64,000 nt of DNA from a virus. Positions 43,635-52,089 of this stretch are shown in pieces. The DNA lies in IMG/VR virus record IMGVR_UViG_3300026484_000053, positions 124,001-188,000 of that record; one strand, 5' to 3'. The position numbers and the translations under genes were made by a program. How positions within the stretch are numbered: position 1 is the stretch's first letter; each line of letters starts with the position of its first letter. Under the pieces are notes generated by a model. The model did no database searches and was not told the origin of the DNA. It saw only the letters and a list, made by a program, of their open reading frames with translations.

Positions 43635-43967
43635 ATGACAAACATAACAAATGTGACAAACGACGCAATGCAAACGACGCAAACAGAATTAATAGAAGAT
43701 CAAGAACTTACTCTTGATTATGCAAAGAGAATGCTTAGAACAGAATTACAAATAAAGCAGATTCAAAATGACAGAAGATTAATCACAGCAGAAGCTAAAG
43801 ATGACGGTATTCAAATTGGTACAATTAAAAAAACAATCGCAGACCTTAAAAAGCAAAAGAAACTTGATGATTTAGAAAAACAAGAATTAAATAATTTCTT
43901 CGCTGTTTTTGAGCAAGACGTTGAACTAAACCAATTATTAGAACAACTTACACAAAAGGATGATTAG
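43635..43967 (+). CDS. Small helical protein, unknown
   Basis: 110 residues, starting 2 bases after the previous stop with AGAGGA upstream. The N-terminus is Thr/Asn-rich (TNITNVTNDAMQTTQTELIE) from short tandem DNA repeats. The rest is a charged coiled-coil-like helix (AKRMLRTELQIKQIQNDRRL). A recombination mediator of UvsY size was considered but the sequence does not show it. Unknown. Confidence 0.5.
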   Translation: MTNITNVTNDAMQTTQTELIEDQELTLDYAKRMLRTELQIKQIQNDRRLITAEAKDDGIQIGTIKKTIADLKKQKKLDDLEKQELNNFFAVFEQDVELNQLLEQLTQKDD

Positions 43968-44164
43968 TGAAAACATCAGAAAATTTATATAAAAACCCAG
44001 AATTATACACAATTATAGCTGCTACAAATCTAGAAAAGTTTCAATATCTTATTAATAGTTATGCTCAAGCGAATCCAAATCATGAGTTTATAAAACACGA
44101 ATCTAAAGAGTGGAGTCATTCATGTATAATGAAGTTGCTGCCTGATTATAAAAATGAAGTTTAA
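43967..44164 (+). CDS. Very small protein, GTG start
   Basis: 65 residues. GTG 43967 overlaps the previous TAG stop by one base, and AAAGGA lies 8 bases upstream. The end overlaps the Cas4-like gene by 11 bases. Sequence KTSENLYKNPELYTIIAATN is unremarkable. Unknown; kept because of the tight coupling on both sides. Confidence 0.5.
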   Translation: MKTSENLYKNPELYTIIAATNLEKFQYLINSYAQANPNHEFIKHESKEWSHSCIMKLLPDYKNEV

Positions 44165-44933
44165 TCCATACAGCATAAGCAAGATTGGATGCTTTAACCA
44201 ATGCCCTTTTCAGTTCAAGCTGAAGTATATAGACAAAATAAGAGTACCGTTTAAAGCTAGTAAAGCTCTTTATAAAGGTAATCACTTACACGAGATGTTA
44301 GAACATAACTTCGACTATGATACAAGCTTTGATACTAATGAAGTTTATACTGAAAAAGATAAAGAACAAACTAAAGAGATACTTAAAATATTTAAAGATT
44401 CTGAAATGGGTATGAAGTATAAGAAACTTATTAAAATAGGTACATCTGAAGAGCAATTCGGTATCAAGATAATAGATTCTAAACTACAAATATGCGATTA
44501 CTGGGATAAAGAATGCTGGTATAGAGGCGCAATGGATTTAATTTTTAAAGCACCGTCTGTTGTATATAATATAGACTGGAAGTCAGGTAAAGATAAGTCT
44601 AACGATGAAGATTTTGGTATAGAACAATCATTAGCTTACTCAATATATCTTATGCTTAAATATCCAGATATAGACACGTTTTTATCTGTATTTGTATTCG
44701 TAGAACATGGTACTGAAAAGAAAATTACTTATACTAGAGATAAGTTAAATGAGTACATTAGGTTTATGTTTAATAGAACAAAACAAGTGGAAAGTGCAGA
44801 ACACTATCCAGCTATTATAAACGGATTATGCAACTTCTGCGATTATTACAAACACGGCCATTGCGACGAACCAAATATCTTGAAAAATAAAATGCAAGAT
44901 ACTCAAAACACTAAAATATCGTTAGACTTTTAG
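44154..44933 (+). CDS. Cas4/RecB-like PD-(D/E)XK nuclease with 4Fe-4S cysteines
   Basis: 259 residues. The RecB-family core is visible: SKIGCFNQCPFQFKLKYI at the start, GNHLHEMLEHN, RGAMDLIF (Asp128), YNIDWKSGK (Asp141, Lys143) and EQSLAYSIY. Cys13 together with Cys226, Cys229 and Cys237 (GLCNFCDYYKHGHC) match the iron-sulfur cluster of Cas4/AddB-type nucleases. It most likely degrades or trims DNA ends in replication or recombination. No CRISPR array is nearby. The gene overlaps its upstream neighbour. Confidence 0.85.
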   Translation: MKFNPYSISKIGCFNQCPFQFKLKYIDKIRVPFKASKALYKGNHLHEMLEHNFDYDTSFDTNEVYTEKDKEQTKEILKIFKDSEMGMKYKKLIKIGTSEEQFGIKIIDSKLQICDYWDKECWYRGAMDLIFKAPSVVYNIDWKSGKDKSNDEDFGIEQSLAYSIYLMLKYPDIDTFLSVFVFVEHGTEKKITYTRDKLNEYIRFMFNRTKQVESAEHYPAIINGLCNFCDYYKHGHCDEPNILKNKMQDTQNTKISLDF

Positions 44934-44973
44934 ATTATAACAAATCAAACGAAGGCAAGTAAAGGAAAAAAAC

Positions 44974-45471
44974 ATGATAGAAAACATGATAGAAAAAAGA
45001 GACACTGATTTTTTAAAAGAAATTAAACGTGACGCCTTACAGGCAAGAAAGATAAAAGATCCTAAAGCTAGAATTTTAGTTACTCTTATAGGTGAAGCGT
45101 CTATGATAGGCAAGAACGATGGTAATAGAGATACTACTGACGATGAAGTTCTTAAAGTTATTCAGAAATTCGTTAAGAACTGTGATGAGAACATCATACA
45201 AAGAAAAAAGAATAACGAAGACTTAGAAGACTTCAAGTTCGAACTTGAAGTATTATCAGAGTACTTACCTAAGCAACTTGCTGAACACGATCTAAGAATG
45301 AAAATTGTGAATTACGTCGTTTTGAACGACTTAAGCTCAATGAGAGATATGGGTAAAGTAATGCAGATGCTACAGAAGCTCTTACCTGGCCAATATGAAG
45401 GCAAAATGGCCTCTAGACTCGTTAAAGAAGAATTAAAGAACATGGAAACTCTGCAAAAGGGTAGAAGATGA
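44974..45471 (+). CDS. GatB/YqeY-family protein
   Basis: 165 residues. The order LKEIKRDALQARKIKDPKAR, TDDEVLKVIQKFVKNCDENI, LEVLSEYLPKQL, then SSMRDMGKVMQMLQKLLPGQ and LVKEEL follows the YqeY family closely. YqeY resembles the tRNA-binding tail domain of GatB and is thought to act on tRNA or amidotransfer; its exact job is unknown. YqeY genes are known in several large phages. A tandem ATGATAGAAA lies at the start. It sits in the same early run as the nuclease. Confidence 0.85.
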   Translation: MIENMIEKRDTDFLKEIKRDALQARKIKDPKARILVTLIGEASMIGKNDGNRDTTDDEVLKVIQKFVKNCDENIIQRKKNNEDLEDFKFELEVLSEYLPKQLAEHDLRMKIVNYVVLNDLSSMRDMGKVMQMLQKLLPGQYEGKMASRLVKEELKNMETLQKGRR

Positions 45472-45938
45472 AAACTAAACATAATCATAAACTTCACGTA
45501 CCGCCTCAGCGTAGTGCAGGTATAGAATACGGAGAAGATATGTATTTTGTAGACTATAATCTTCTAAGAACTAACTATAGTACAGTAATGTACTATCTGT
45601 TTAACTCTAACTTTGAAGTACTGTCCAAGAATACATGTTACAAAGATATTTTAAACGTTAAATTAATAGAGGAACATCCTAGTAACGTACTTAGAGTTTT
45701 ACAAAAACATTCCAACAAGCCGTCTAAGATTGAGACGTTCGATATGGACGAAAAGTATATCAATCGCTTATGTAAGAAAGTTACATCGACATGCGTAGAA
45801 AATATTTTAGCTAGAGAAATATTGCAACGTCACGAGTATAACGAGTTATTGCACTTCGAGATGATAAAAGTTGTTAAAATACAAGACGTATACAGAGTAA
45901 GTTATAGACATACGTTAATAGGAGATTGGAGTGCCTAG
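45468..45938 (+). CDS. Unknown protein
   Basis: 156 residues, starting 4 bases before the end of the YqeY gene (AGGGTAGAAGATG). Rich in Tyr, Asn, His, with an N-terminal basic stretch (KTKHNHKLHVPPQRSAGIEY). No family recognised. It overlaps the next small Cys-rich gene by 8 bases, so it belongs to the same operon. Confidence 0.5.
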   Translation: MKTKHNHKLHVPPQRSAGIEYGEDMYFVDYNLLRTNYSTVMYYLFNSNFEVLSKNTCYKDILNVKLIEEHPSNVLRVLQKHSNKPSKIETFDMDEKYINRLCKKVTSTCVENILAREILQRHEYNELLHFEMIKVVKIQDVYRVSYRHTLIGDWSA

Positions 45939-46179
45939 CGTATGCTGCGCTAAGTGCTGGGATTACGATTGCGAATGCTCACCTGAAGAAATAGATGAGT
46001 ACAATAAAATGCAAAAGAACGTAGCGTTATATAGGAGAGTGACTGAAGCTAAGCTTGGAGATTACTCTAAAGAGCAGCTAGATAGTTACTATAAGTTTAC
46101 TGAAAATAAATTTTACAGCGAGACTATCGACATAGATAACTATCTCAACCGTTACGAATTAAATGGAACAGACAAATAA
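45931..46179 (+). CDS. Small probable zinc-binding protein
   Basis: 82 residues from GTG 45931, with AGGAG 7 bases upstream. The N-terminus SVCCAKCWDYDCECSPEE holds five cysteines in CxxC and CxC spacing, enough for one zinc ion. The rest is a charged helix. No family recognised; small zinc-knuckle proteins in early operons often bind host proteins or nucleic acid. Confidence 0.6.
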   Translation: MPSVCCAKCWDYDCECSPEEIDEYNKMQKNVALYRRVTEAKLGDYSKEQLDSYYKFTENKFYSETIDIDNYLNRYELNGTDK

Positions 46180-46217
46180 GCTGCGCAAAGCTGCGCAAAG
46201 CTGCACTAAAGTTTAGT
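46180..46217 (+). repeat. Tandem repeats upstream of the ParM-like gene
   Basis: Two perfect copies and one partial copy of a 10-base unit GCTGCGCAAA, then CACTAAAGTTTAGTG, a palindrome. The location directly upstream of parM is where plasmid parC centromeres lie, but short tandem repeats also occur after other stop codons here. Confidence 0.5.
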
Positions 46218-46253
46218 GAATAAGTAATATAATAAAATAAACAAAGGATAAAA

Positions 46254-47168
46254 ATGGAAAGTATATCAATAGACATTGGATATGGTTCAACGAAAGTTTC
46301 CTATAGTGGAAAAGTAGTGCAAGTACCTACAGCTGTAGCATTTTCAACAGATGTAGGAATGTCAGTAGGTGACAATAAAAACGTATATGAATACAAAGGT
46401 GATTCTTACATAGTAGGTAAAGAGGCAATTAATTCTGCTTTTGATACAACAAGCTTTAACTTTATAAAAGATTACGCTGGACTAATAATTTACCATATTT
46501 TAAGTAAATTTGAAGACACAGACTTCGATAGACCAATTCAAGTTAACACTGGATTAGCTATTACAGACTACGGCAGAAGACAAGAGTTCTTAGATGCTAT
46601 ATCTGTAATAGAAGTAGATGGTAGAACTATTCATATAGATGCAACATGCGTACCTCAAGGTGCAGGTATTGCTATAGATTGGACTACAAACAATAATAAC
46701 GGCGAATACCCAGAATTATTAACAGTAATTGACATTGGATTTAACACTGTTGGATTAATCTGTTTTGAAGATGGAAGACCTGTTAAGTCAAATATTAAAG
46801 GATTCCCAGGTGCTGGAGTAACAACTATTGTAGCTCCATTAAAAGACTACCTAGAGAATACGTACAGTATGAAATACACTACGCAAGAAGCTCTTAAAAT
46901 CCTTAAAAAGGGTAAATATAAGTTTAACGGCGAAGATCAGCCTGAAATTACTACTAAGATTGAAGAGTTTAAAAGAAAGTTTATTAAGACTTTATTTAAT
47001 TCAATTCTTGTATCTGAAAAGAAATTACTTGCTACGTCAGACGCAGTTGTTATCGGCGGCGGTGGAGCATACTTTATCGAATCAGTACCTACACCACCAA
47101 ATGTTGTATTAGCTAACAGCCCTTACGAATTTTCAAATGTTAGTGGCTATTCTATAGGAGGAAAATAA
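46254..47168 (+). CDS. Actin-like segregation ATPase (ParM/Alp family)
   Basis: 304 residues, AAAGGA before the ATG. The actin fold is clear: phosphate-1 loop SIDIGYGSTK (4-13), phosphate-2 loop VIDIGFNTVGL (about 161-171), GFPGAG and the adenosine loop VVIGGGGAYFI near residue 270. Such proteins form filaments that push apart plasmid or phage DNA. The next gene resembles a ParR adapter and repeats lie upstream, giving a ParMRC-like layout. On a lytic-type phage it may move genomes or position replication sites. Confidence 0.85.
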   Translation: MESISIDIGYGSTKVSYSGKVVQVPTAVAFSTDVGMSVGDNKNVYEYKGDSYIVGKEAINSAFDTTSFNFIKDYAGLIIYHILSKFEDTDFDRPIQVNTGLAITDYGRRQEFLDAISVIEVDGRTIHIDATCVPQGAGIAIDWTTNNNNGEYPELLTVIDIGFNTVGLICFEDGRPVKSNIKGFPGAGVTTIVAPLKDYLENTYSMKYTTQEALKILKKGKYKFNGEDQPEITTKIEEFKRKFIKTLFNSILVSEKKLLATSDAVVIGGGGAYFIESVPTPPNVVLANSPYEFSNVSGYSIGGK

Positions 47169-47485
47169 TGAGTATTGAAGAAAGTAAAGAAATAAACATC
47201 CCGTTAGACGATGAGTCTATTGAGATTTTAAAGAAAGTGCCAGTAATTCACAGAAATAGTATTATTAATGTTGCTATTAGGCTTGTTGCTAAAACAGATA
47301 TGTACAAAGAACTAAATACAGATAAAGACGTGCAAGTAGAGCCGTCTACAGCAGCAGACTTAGGTAATACAGACGCAGATAACGTAAAAGCTTCAGATGG
47401 CGTAAGTAACGCTAAGGTTACTAATAAAGTTGCTGTTGCTAAGGCAGAACCTGCTAAAAAAGTAAGTAGTTGGGATGACTTTTAG
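47168..47485 (+). CDS. ParR-like adapter candidate
   Basis: 105 residues; its ATG overlaps the parM-like stop by one base. The first 45 residues (EINIPLDDESIEILKKVPVI, then HRNSIINVAIRLVA) match the ribbon-helix-helix pattern of ParR/StbB-type DNA-binding adapters. The C-terminal half is a flexible Ala/Val/Lys/Asp-rich tail ending WDDF, a possible filament-binding end, as in ParR. The family call comes from the N-terminus and the neighbour. Confidence 0.6.
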   Translation: MSIEESKEINIPLDDESIEILKKVPVIHRNSIINVAIRLVAKTDMYKELNTDKDVQVEPSTAADLGNTDADNVKASDGVSNAKVTNKVAVAKAEPAKKVSSWDDF

Positions 47486-47772
47486 TGCAATACATTAGTG
47501 GAAAAATAGTTGACTTAAACAATAATATAGTACCTGCTAAATATGGTGCTGTATATGTAGATATTAATACTGAGTCAGATATATTTGAATCCACCAACGG
47601 CTTGTATAAAATACCGTTTATGGAAGATTCAACTGCTATAGTGTGGTTTAAAACTAAAAAGGGTAAGATTAAAGTGCTTGGGTTCGATTATACATCTGAT
47701 TTAGAGTGTGATTGCATAATCAGAGAAGATGAAGACGATAAAGAGCTATTATCATCGATAATAATCACGTAG
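47485..47772 (+). CDS. Small beta protein, GTG start
   Basis: 95 residues; GTG 47485 overlaps the previous TAG by one base. The sequence (ISGKIVDLNNNIVPAKYGAV, then GLYKIPFMEDSTAIVWFKTK) looks like a carboxypeptidase-regulatory-like beta-sandwich without catalytic residues. An acidic C-terminus follows. It lies after parMR in one transcript; function unknown. Confidence 0.5.
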   Translation: MQYISGKIVDLNNNIVPAKYGAVYVDINTESDIFESTNGLYKIPFMEDSTAIVWFKTKKGKIKVLGFDYTSDLECDCIIREDEDDKELLSSIIIT

Positions 47773-47793
47773 AAAGAAGAATAAAGAAAAATA

Positions 47794-47961
47794 ATGAAAA
47801 ATAAAATTAAAGATCTAGAAAGGGAAATGTTGCGAAAATATAAGCATTTGAATAACATTAAGATACTTCCAGGAGTTACATCAGCTAATGGTTTAAAAGG
47901 AATATTACTTAAAGGTAACGACAAAAGTGCAGGAGCTGAAGAACACTTCAGAGCGTATTAA
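47794..47961 (+). CDS. 55-residue protein, unknown
   Basis: ATG 47794 (AAAGAA upstream) reads MKNKIKDLEREMLRKYKHLN and ends SAGAEEHFRAY. Its TAA stop overlaps the ATG of the DHH gene (TAATG), so translation is coupled. A basic helix followed by a glycine-rich segment (VTSANGLKGILLKGND). No family recognised. Confidence 0.55.
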   Translation: MKNKIKDLEREMLRKYKHLNNIKILPGVTSANGLKGILLKGNDKSAGAEEHFRAY

Positions 47962-48947
47962 TGGATTTATGTATACTATCTCATAATGACCTTGACGGTA
48001 TAGGATGCGTCTTTAGTTTAGAAGAGTATTATAACACTAAAGCTTACAGAATACACACTAGTTATTCTAAACTTGATGAAAAATTAGAAGAATTACAGAA
48101 TTACATAGCAAGAGTAAGACCAGGCTTTGTTTACATTACAGATATAAGCCTTGAAAAGCATCAACTTGTTAAGATATCTGAATTAGCTCGTAATTACCCA
48201 GGTATTGAGTTTATAGTAATAGACCATCATCCTATAAAAAACATGACTGCTGCAGAAATATCCTCATTTAGGTCTGATAATTTAAAAATTATGATAACTG
48301 ATAAACACAGCGCTACTAAACTAACGTTTTTGTATCTTAAAAGTCTTGGATTTAAAGCAAGCGAAGAACTTGCAAAGTTCTTGTCGTATATAAACGCTTA
48401 CGACATCTGGTTAAATGAAACGCCAGAGTTTAAGCCAGGATTTATGCTAAGCGAACTGTTTTATTTTTATGGCAAAGATTCATTTAAAAGAAAGCAATGT
48501 ATAACAACAGAATTTTACAACAAGTTCTCAGGTAATTATAAAATATCATCTAAAAACAAAGAAGACTATGTAGAAATTGTTAGAAAGAAAGACAAACTAT
48601 TCAAGAAGCTTGATGAAAGTGGAAGAATAATGAGAACTACAGATAAAAGAATTCTAATGATATTTTTAGATGAGTATCAAAGCCATTTAACAATAGATTA
48701 TCCTGGTTATAAAAGCTACGTTATAGTGAAGTCATATGGCGGCGTATCTATTAGATTAGCTAACGATGTAGAAGATGCCGAGCAAGTTAAGAATAACATT
48801 GTAAAATGTATAGAAATGCATGATAATGTTAAAGTAGTTGGCGGTCATGTACATGCATTTGGTACAGCTCTGGTAGATACAGATGCTGCAAAAATAATAG
48901 AATTTAGCAGGTATATTATAAACTGCTTAGATAAGGAGATAAAATAA
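47961..48947 (+). CDS. DHH-family phosphoesterase
   Basis: 328 residues. The DHH signature is complete: HNDLDGIGC (8-16), YITDIS (Asp61), VIDHHP (Asp88-His89-His90), and the DHHA1 motif GGHVHAFG near residue 290. Members cleave short RNA, pAp or cyclic dinucleotides (NrnA/GdpP-like). In a phage it may recycle nanoRNA or remove a cyclic dinucleotide defence signal; the sequence does not choose between them. It overlaps both neighbours by one base. Confidence 0.85.
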   Translation: MDLCILSHNDLDGIGCVFSLEEYYNTKAYRIHTSYSKLDEKLEELQNYIARVRPGFVYITDISLEKHQLVKISELARNYPGIEFIVIDHHPIKNMTAAEISSFRSDNLKIMITDKHSATKLTFLYLKSLGFKASEELAKFLSYINAYDIWLNETPEFKPGFMLSELFYFYGKDSFKRKQCITTEFYNKFSGNYKISSKNKEDYVEIVRKKDKLFKKLDESGRIMRTTDKRILMIFLDEYQSHLTIDYPGYKSYVIVKSYGGVSIRLANDVEDAEQVKNNIVKCIEMHDNVKVVGGHVHAFGTALVDTDAAKIIEFSRYIINCLDKEIK

Positions 48948-49438
48948 TGAGTGTTAGTGCAGATAAAAATAAAACAAGAAGACCTAAGTCAGGACGACCA
49001 GAGCTTACTTTAGAAGAAAAAATGAGTTTAATACAGATGCCTGCAGGACCATTAGATGCAGGTATGGCGTTTAGTATTATAAACGAGAAGATTCAAGAGC
49101 AAAAATTAAGAGCCAATCTTATGTTAAAAATAATTGACTTCCAAAAAACATGCAAACACGAACATTGGAATCAAATAGGTAAAGATAGATATTGTGAAGA
49201 ATGTAGGTTAGATTTAACAGCTGCAGAGTTAAAAAAAGAGCAGGCAGATATGTTCAGGAAGAAAAGACAAGAAGCTAAAGAAGCTGCAAAAGCTGCACAA
49301 GCCAAAGCACAAGCTAAAGAAGCCAAAAATGCAGCAGAAAATAAACTTAAACAAGCTGAAGAAGCCCTTATCTTAGCAAAGAAACAAGCTGATGAGGCTA
49401 TAAGGGAAATAAAAGCATTAGGCGATAACGTGTTATGA
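48947..49438 (+). CDS. Zinc-finger plus coiled-coil protein
   Basis: 163 residues, GGAG before the ATG. Residues 68-86 hold C..H..W..........CEEC (TCKHEHWNQIGKDRYCEECR), a likely zinc ribbon. From residue 90 an alanine-, lysine- and glutamate-rich coiled coil follows (KEAAKAAQAKAQAKEAKNAA). The N-terminus is basic. It overlaps the ATPase gene by 4 bases. Unknown function; the zinc ribbon suggests nucleic-acid contact. Confidence 0.55.
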   Translation: MSVSADKNKTRRPKSGRPELTLEEKMSLIQMPAGPLDAGMAFSIINEKIQEQKLRANLMLKIIDFQKTCKHEHWNQIGKDRYCEECRLDLTAAELKKEQADMFRKKRQEAKEAAKAAQAKAQAKEAKNAAENKLKQAEEALILAKKQADEAIREIKALGDNVL

Positions 49439-49968
49439 AAGTAATTAACTTATTTGCTGGTCCAGGAGCTGGTAAAAGCACTACTGCTGCAGGTTTGTTT
49501 TATCAAATGAAGAAAGATGGATACAAAGTAGAATTACTATCAGAGTATGCTAAGAAATTAGTATACCAAGACAACATGACAGTACTTGGTGATCAGTTAA
49601 TGATTTTAGCTAAACAACACCACATGCAATTAGTACTTGACGATCAAGTCGACTACTTGATAACAGACAGCCCGTTTATTATGGGTACTGTTTATACGCA
49701 AGAGACTAAGCATATGCCAAAAGTTCAGTATGACGATCTAGTTATGTGTATGTACAACTCATATGATAACGTTAACATCTTTCTAGAAAGAAACCTTAAT
49801 GAGTATGGATACAAACAAGAAGGTAGAACGCAAACATTAGAAGAAGCTCAAGAAAAAGATAACGAAATAAAAGATATGCTAAAAGAGTTTAACGTACCGT
49901 ATTATAGTGTTTTAATGAATGATAAAACGCTGCATAAAATCATGCAAGTAGCTTGCGTAAGCTATTAA
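49435..49968 (+). CDS. P-loop AAA-type ATPase/kinase (NadR-like)
   Basis: 177 residues. Walker A NLFAGPGAGKSTTAAGL (5-21), a hydrophobic-Asp strand YLITDSPFIMG (Walker B like), and ERNLNEYGYKQEGRTQTLEE as a possible lid. The layout matches the AAA_28 group related to NadR kinases; phage members are often called ATPase or nucleotide kinase. It overlaps the zinc-ribbon gene by 4 bases. The substrate cannot be named. Confidence 0.75.
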   Translation: MKVINLFAGPGAGKSTTAAGLFYQMKKDGYKVELLSEYAKKLVYQDNMTVLGDQLMILAKQHHMQLVLDDQVDYLITDSPFIMGTVYTQETKHMPKVQYDDLVMCMYNSYDNVNIFLERNLNEYGYKQEGRTQTLEEAQEKDNEIKDMLKEFNVPYYSVLMNDKTLHKIMQVACVSY

Positions 49969-49978
49969 TTTACTACAC

Positions 49979-50023
49979 TTTAATACACCTTTAATACACC
50001 TTTAATAATTGATATGTTATAAT
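49979..50023 (+). promoter_or_regulatory. Early promoter of the helicase genes
   Basis: Three TTTAATA tracts (CTTTAATACAC repeated in 11-bp steps) then TGTTATAAT at 50015-50023, 35 bases before ATG 50058. Confidence 0.75.
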
Positions 50024-50057
50024 GTATTATATTTACATAAAAGAATAAAGGAATAAA

Positions 50058-50756
50058 ATGACAGAATCAGATATAGATTTAGAACACACTATAGTTAGGT
50101 CGCTTATGAGTAACTCAGAATTCTTTACTAAAACAGTGACTCAATTTGAGCCAAAATTGTTTGAAAGTACAGGTTCTGTAGCTATAATAGACCAAATAAA
50201 GAAGCACTTTATACAGTTTGATACCATGGGTACTTTTAAAGAGATTGGACTTGCTATTAAAGAAAATGTTAAAATGAACAAGCAATTAAAAGAGCAAGTA
50301 TTAGCAGAATTTAAGATGATCGCTAGAGACTCTGCAGTTAAAGACACAGACTTCTTGTTAGATATATCACTTAACTGGATAAAAAGAAGAAAATTAACGC
50401 TTGCTATATACAGCGCTGCTGACGTAATGCAACAAGGCGGCGAATTTGCACCTATTATAAAAGAAGTTGAAGAAGCAGTATCTGTGGATTTTTCTGGTAC
50501 TGAGAGTATAACATTTGATAAAGCTGTACAAGACAGAATAGATTACTACCAGAAGAAAGATGTGGTAATACCTTCAGGACTAGATACACTTGACAAGAAA
50601 ATGGGAGGAGGTTTTAGGCCTTCTTCACTTATTATGTTAGTATCACAAAGTCATGGAGGTAAATGCAGTGAATATAACGAAGAACTTGAGCTATATATAT
50701 CAGATGAAGAACTTGAGAGAATTAAAGCTTCTGGAGTACCCTATGAAGTCTTATAA
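50058..50756 (+). CDS. DnaB-type replicative helicase, N-part, ending in a short split N-intein
   Basis: 232 residues. Residues 1-202 are the N-terminal and first RecA-core part of a gp41/DnaB helicase (ITFDKAVQDRIDYYQKKDVV, then PSGLDTLDKKMGGGFRPSSL), breaking off in Walker A after SQSHGGK. Residue 203 is Cys, and the last 30 residues (CSEYNEELELYISDEELERI onward) do not belong to helicases; they fit intein block A. The matching C-intein and the rest of Walker A start the next gene. Protein trans-splicing should join the halves. A 30-residue N-intein is unusually short, as in AceL-TerL-type atypical split inteins. Confidence 0.88.
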   Translation: MTESDIDLEHTIVRSLMSNSEFFTKTVTQFEPKLFESTGSVAIIDQIKKHFIQFDTMGTFKEIGLAIKENVKMNKQLKEQVLAEFKMIARDSAVKDTDFLLDISLNWIKRRKLTLAIYSAADVMQQGGEFAPIIKEVEEAVSVDFSGTESITFDKAVQDRIDYYQKKDVVIPSGLDTLDKKMGGGFRPSSLIMLVSQSHGGKCSEYNEELELYISDEELERIKASGVPYEVL

Positions 50757-50851
50757 TTACTTGCACAGATTACGCAGATTGCACAGATTACGCAGTATAA
50801 TTTTTAATCATAAAATTAAGACAAACTTAGATAAGAATATAAAGGAAAACA
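50757..50851 (+). promoter_or_regulatory. Spacer between split-intein halves: repeats and possible promoter
   Basis: Tandem copies of GCACAGATTACGCAGATT (50763-50793), then GTATAAT at 50793-50799 and the usual AAAGGA before ATG 50852. No homing endonuclease is present in this spacer. Confidence 0.5.
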
Positions 50852-52072
50852 ATGAATAAATCTAACGATACGCATAGCCAACATACTCAACATACTCAGC
50901 ATAAGCCTAAATTAAACAAGATAAAGATAAAGATAGGCGACTACTTCAAGTGCAAGAATCTAGACGGCACAGATGAGATTAATGTATTTAAAAAACAAAA
51001 TGAAGAAACATTTGTAAACACACCTACTGGATTAGCTCCTGTTCTTTCTATGGTTAAAAAAGAAAAGAACAGAATAATCGAAATTAAGACTAAGAACAGA
51101 AGTGCTAAAATAGCTGAAAGACACATATTTCCTCAAAAAGATGGCTCAAATGAATATGCTATAGATGCTGAATTTATAATGACTATAGACGGCGAAGAAA
51201 AGATTATAAGTAAACAATTTATAAAAGAAGATTACGTGTATGACATTAGTATACCTAAACCGCATGTTTATTATTCTGCTAATGGTATTTTACATCATAA
51301 TACCGCTCTTAAAGTATTCTTTGCTAGACAAATGTTATTTAAAAAGAAAAATGTACTATTCATATCCCTTGAAATGCCTAAATATGAAATTATGAAAAGA
51401 ATAGACGCCTCAATACTTGGCTGCGAAATTGGTGATTTACAAACTATGGACCAAGAACTTCTTTCTAAGAAAATAAACGATGCAGCACCTTTACTTGGAG
51501 ATTTAAGAGTAGTAGATTATAATGCTGGTACTCTTAACAGTAACGGTATTAAGTCACTTCTAGATGACTTAAAGATAAAAGAAGGATTTGTACCAGATTG
51601 CATATTTGTTGATTATATTGGACTTATGACTTCGGCAAAAGTATCAGATGCAGCAAACTCTTATGATAAAGGCGGCGCAGTTGCTGAAGATCTGCATGGT
51701 ATAGCTAAAAGCACCTACGATAGTAATGGCAATAAGGGTGTTATGCTATTTACGTCTACGCAAACAAATAGAGCATCGTATAATACAGTAGAAGCTGATG
51801 CAGCAAATATTAGTGAAAGTATGAAAATATTTATGACTGCAGATTATGCTATGATGCTGTTAAGTACAGATGTTATGAAAGATCAGAATCAACAAATGTG
51901 GAAAATCATCAAGAACAGATGGTCTGGTGACATGAGTACTATGATAGTACAACCAGACTTTGCAAGAGTAAACTATACAGAATATAACGACGCTGCAACA
52001 ACAGAGATTCAGATGGATAAAATTGAAGAGCAAGTATTTGATACTGGGCTTGATTTTGGATCTATTGGCTAA
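50852..52072 (+). CDS. DnaB-type replicative helicase, C-part, starting with a 150-residue C-intein
   Basis: 406 residues. Residues 1-150 are the C-intein: a low-complexity start (HSQHTQHTQHK), a Hint region with IIEIKTKNRSAKIAERHIFP (block B with its His), block F VYDISIPKPHVYYS and block G ANGILHHN. Thr151 is the +1 residue. The C-extein continues the P-loop (TALKVFFARQMLF), then ISLEMPKYEIMKRIDASILG, Walker B DCIFVDYIGLMTS, and FTSTQTNRAS. Joining GGK to TA restores Walker A. The split lies between blocks A and B. It is the essential fork helicase. Confidence 0.9.
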   Translation: MNKSNDTHSQHTQHTQHKPKLNKIKIKIGDYFKCKNLDGTDEINVFKKQNEETFVNTPTGLAPVLSMVKKEKNRIIEIKTKNRSAKIAERHIFPQKDGSNEYAIDAEFIMTIDGEEKIISKQFIKEDYVYDISIPKPHVYYSANGILHHNTALKVFFARQMLFKKKNVLFISLEMPKYEIMKRIDASILGCEIGDLQTMDQELLSKKINDAAPLLGDLRVVDYNAGTLNSNGIKSLLDDLKIKEGFVPDCIFVDYIGLMTSAKVSDAANSYDKGGAVAEDLHGIAKSTYDSNGNKGVMLFTSTQTNRASYNTVEADAANISESMKIFMTADYAMMLLSTDVMKDQNQQMWKIIKNRWSGDMSTMIVQPDFARVNYTEYNDAATTEIQMDKIEEQVFDTGLDFGSIG

Positions 52073-52089
52073 GCAATATTAGTTCAAAT

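Noticed and set aside
43635-43967. UvsY recombination mediator
   Set aside because: Similar size and helical, but no recognisable sequence match.
44154-44933. CRISPR adaptation module (Cas4)
   Set aside because: No array, Cas1 or Cas2 in the window; Cas4-like nucleases are common in phage replication clusters.
46180-46217. parC centromere proven by repeats
   Set aside because: Only two to three short copies; similar tandem repeats follow other stop codons here, so a centromere is possible but not shown.
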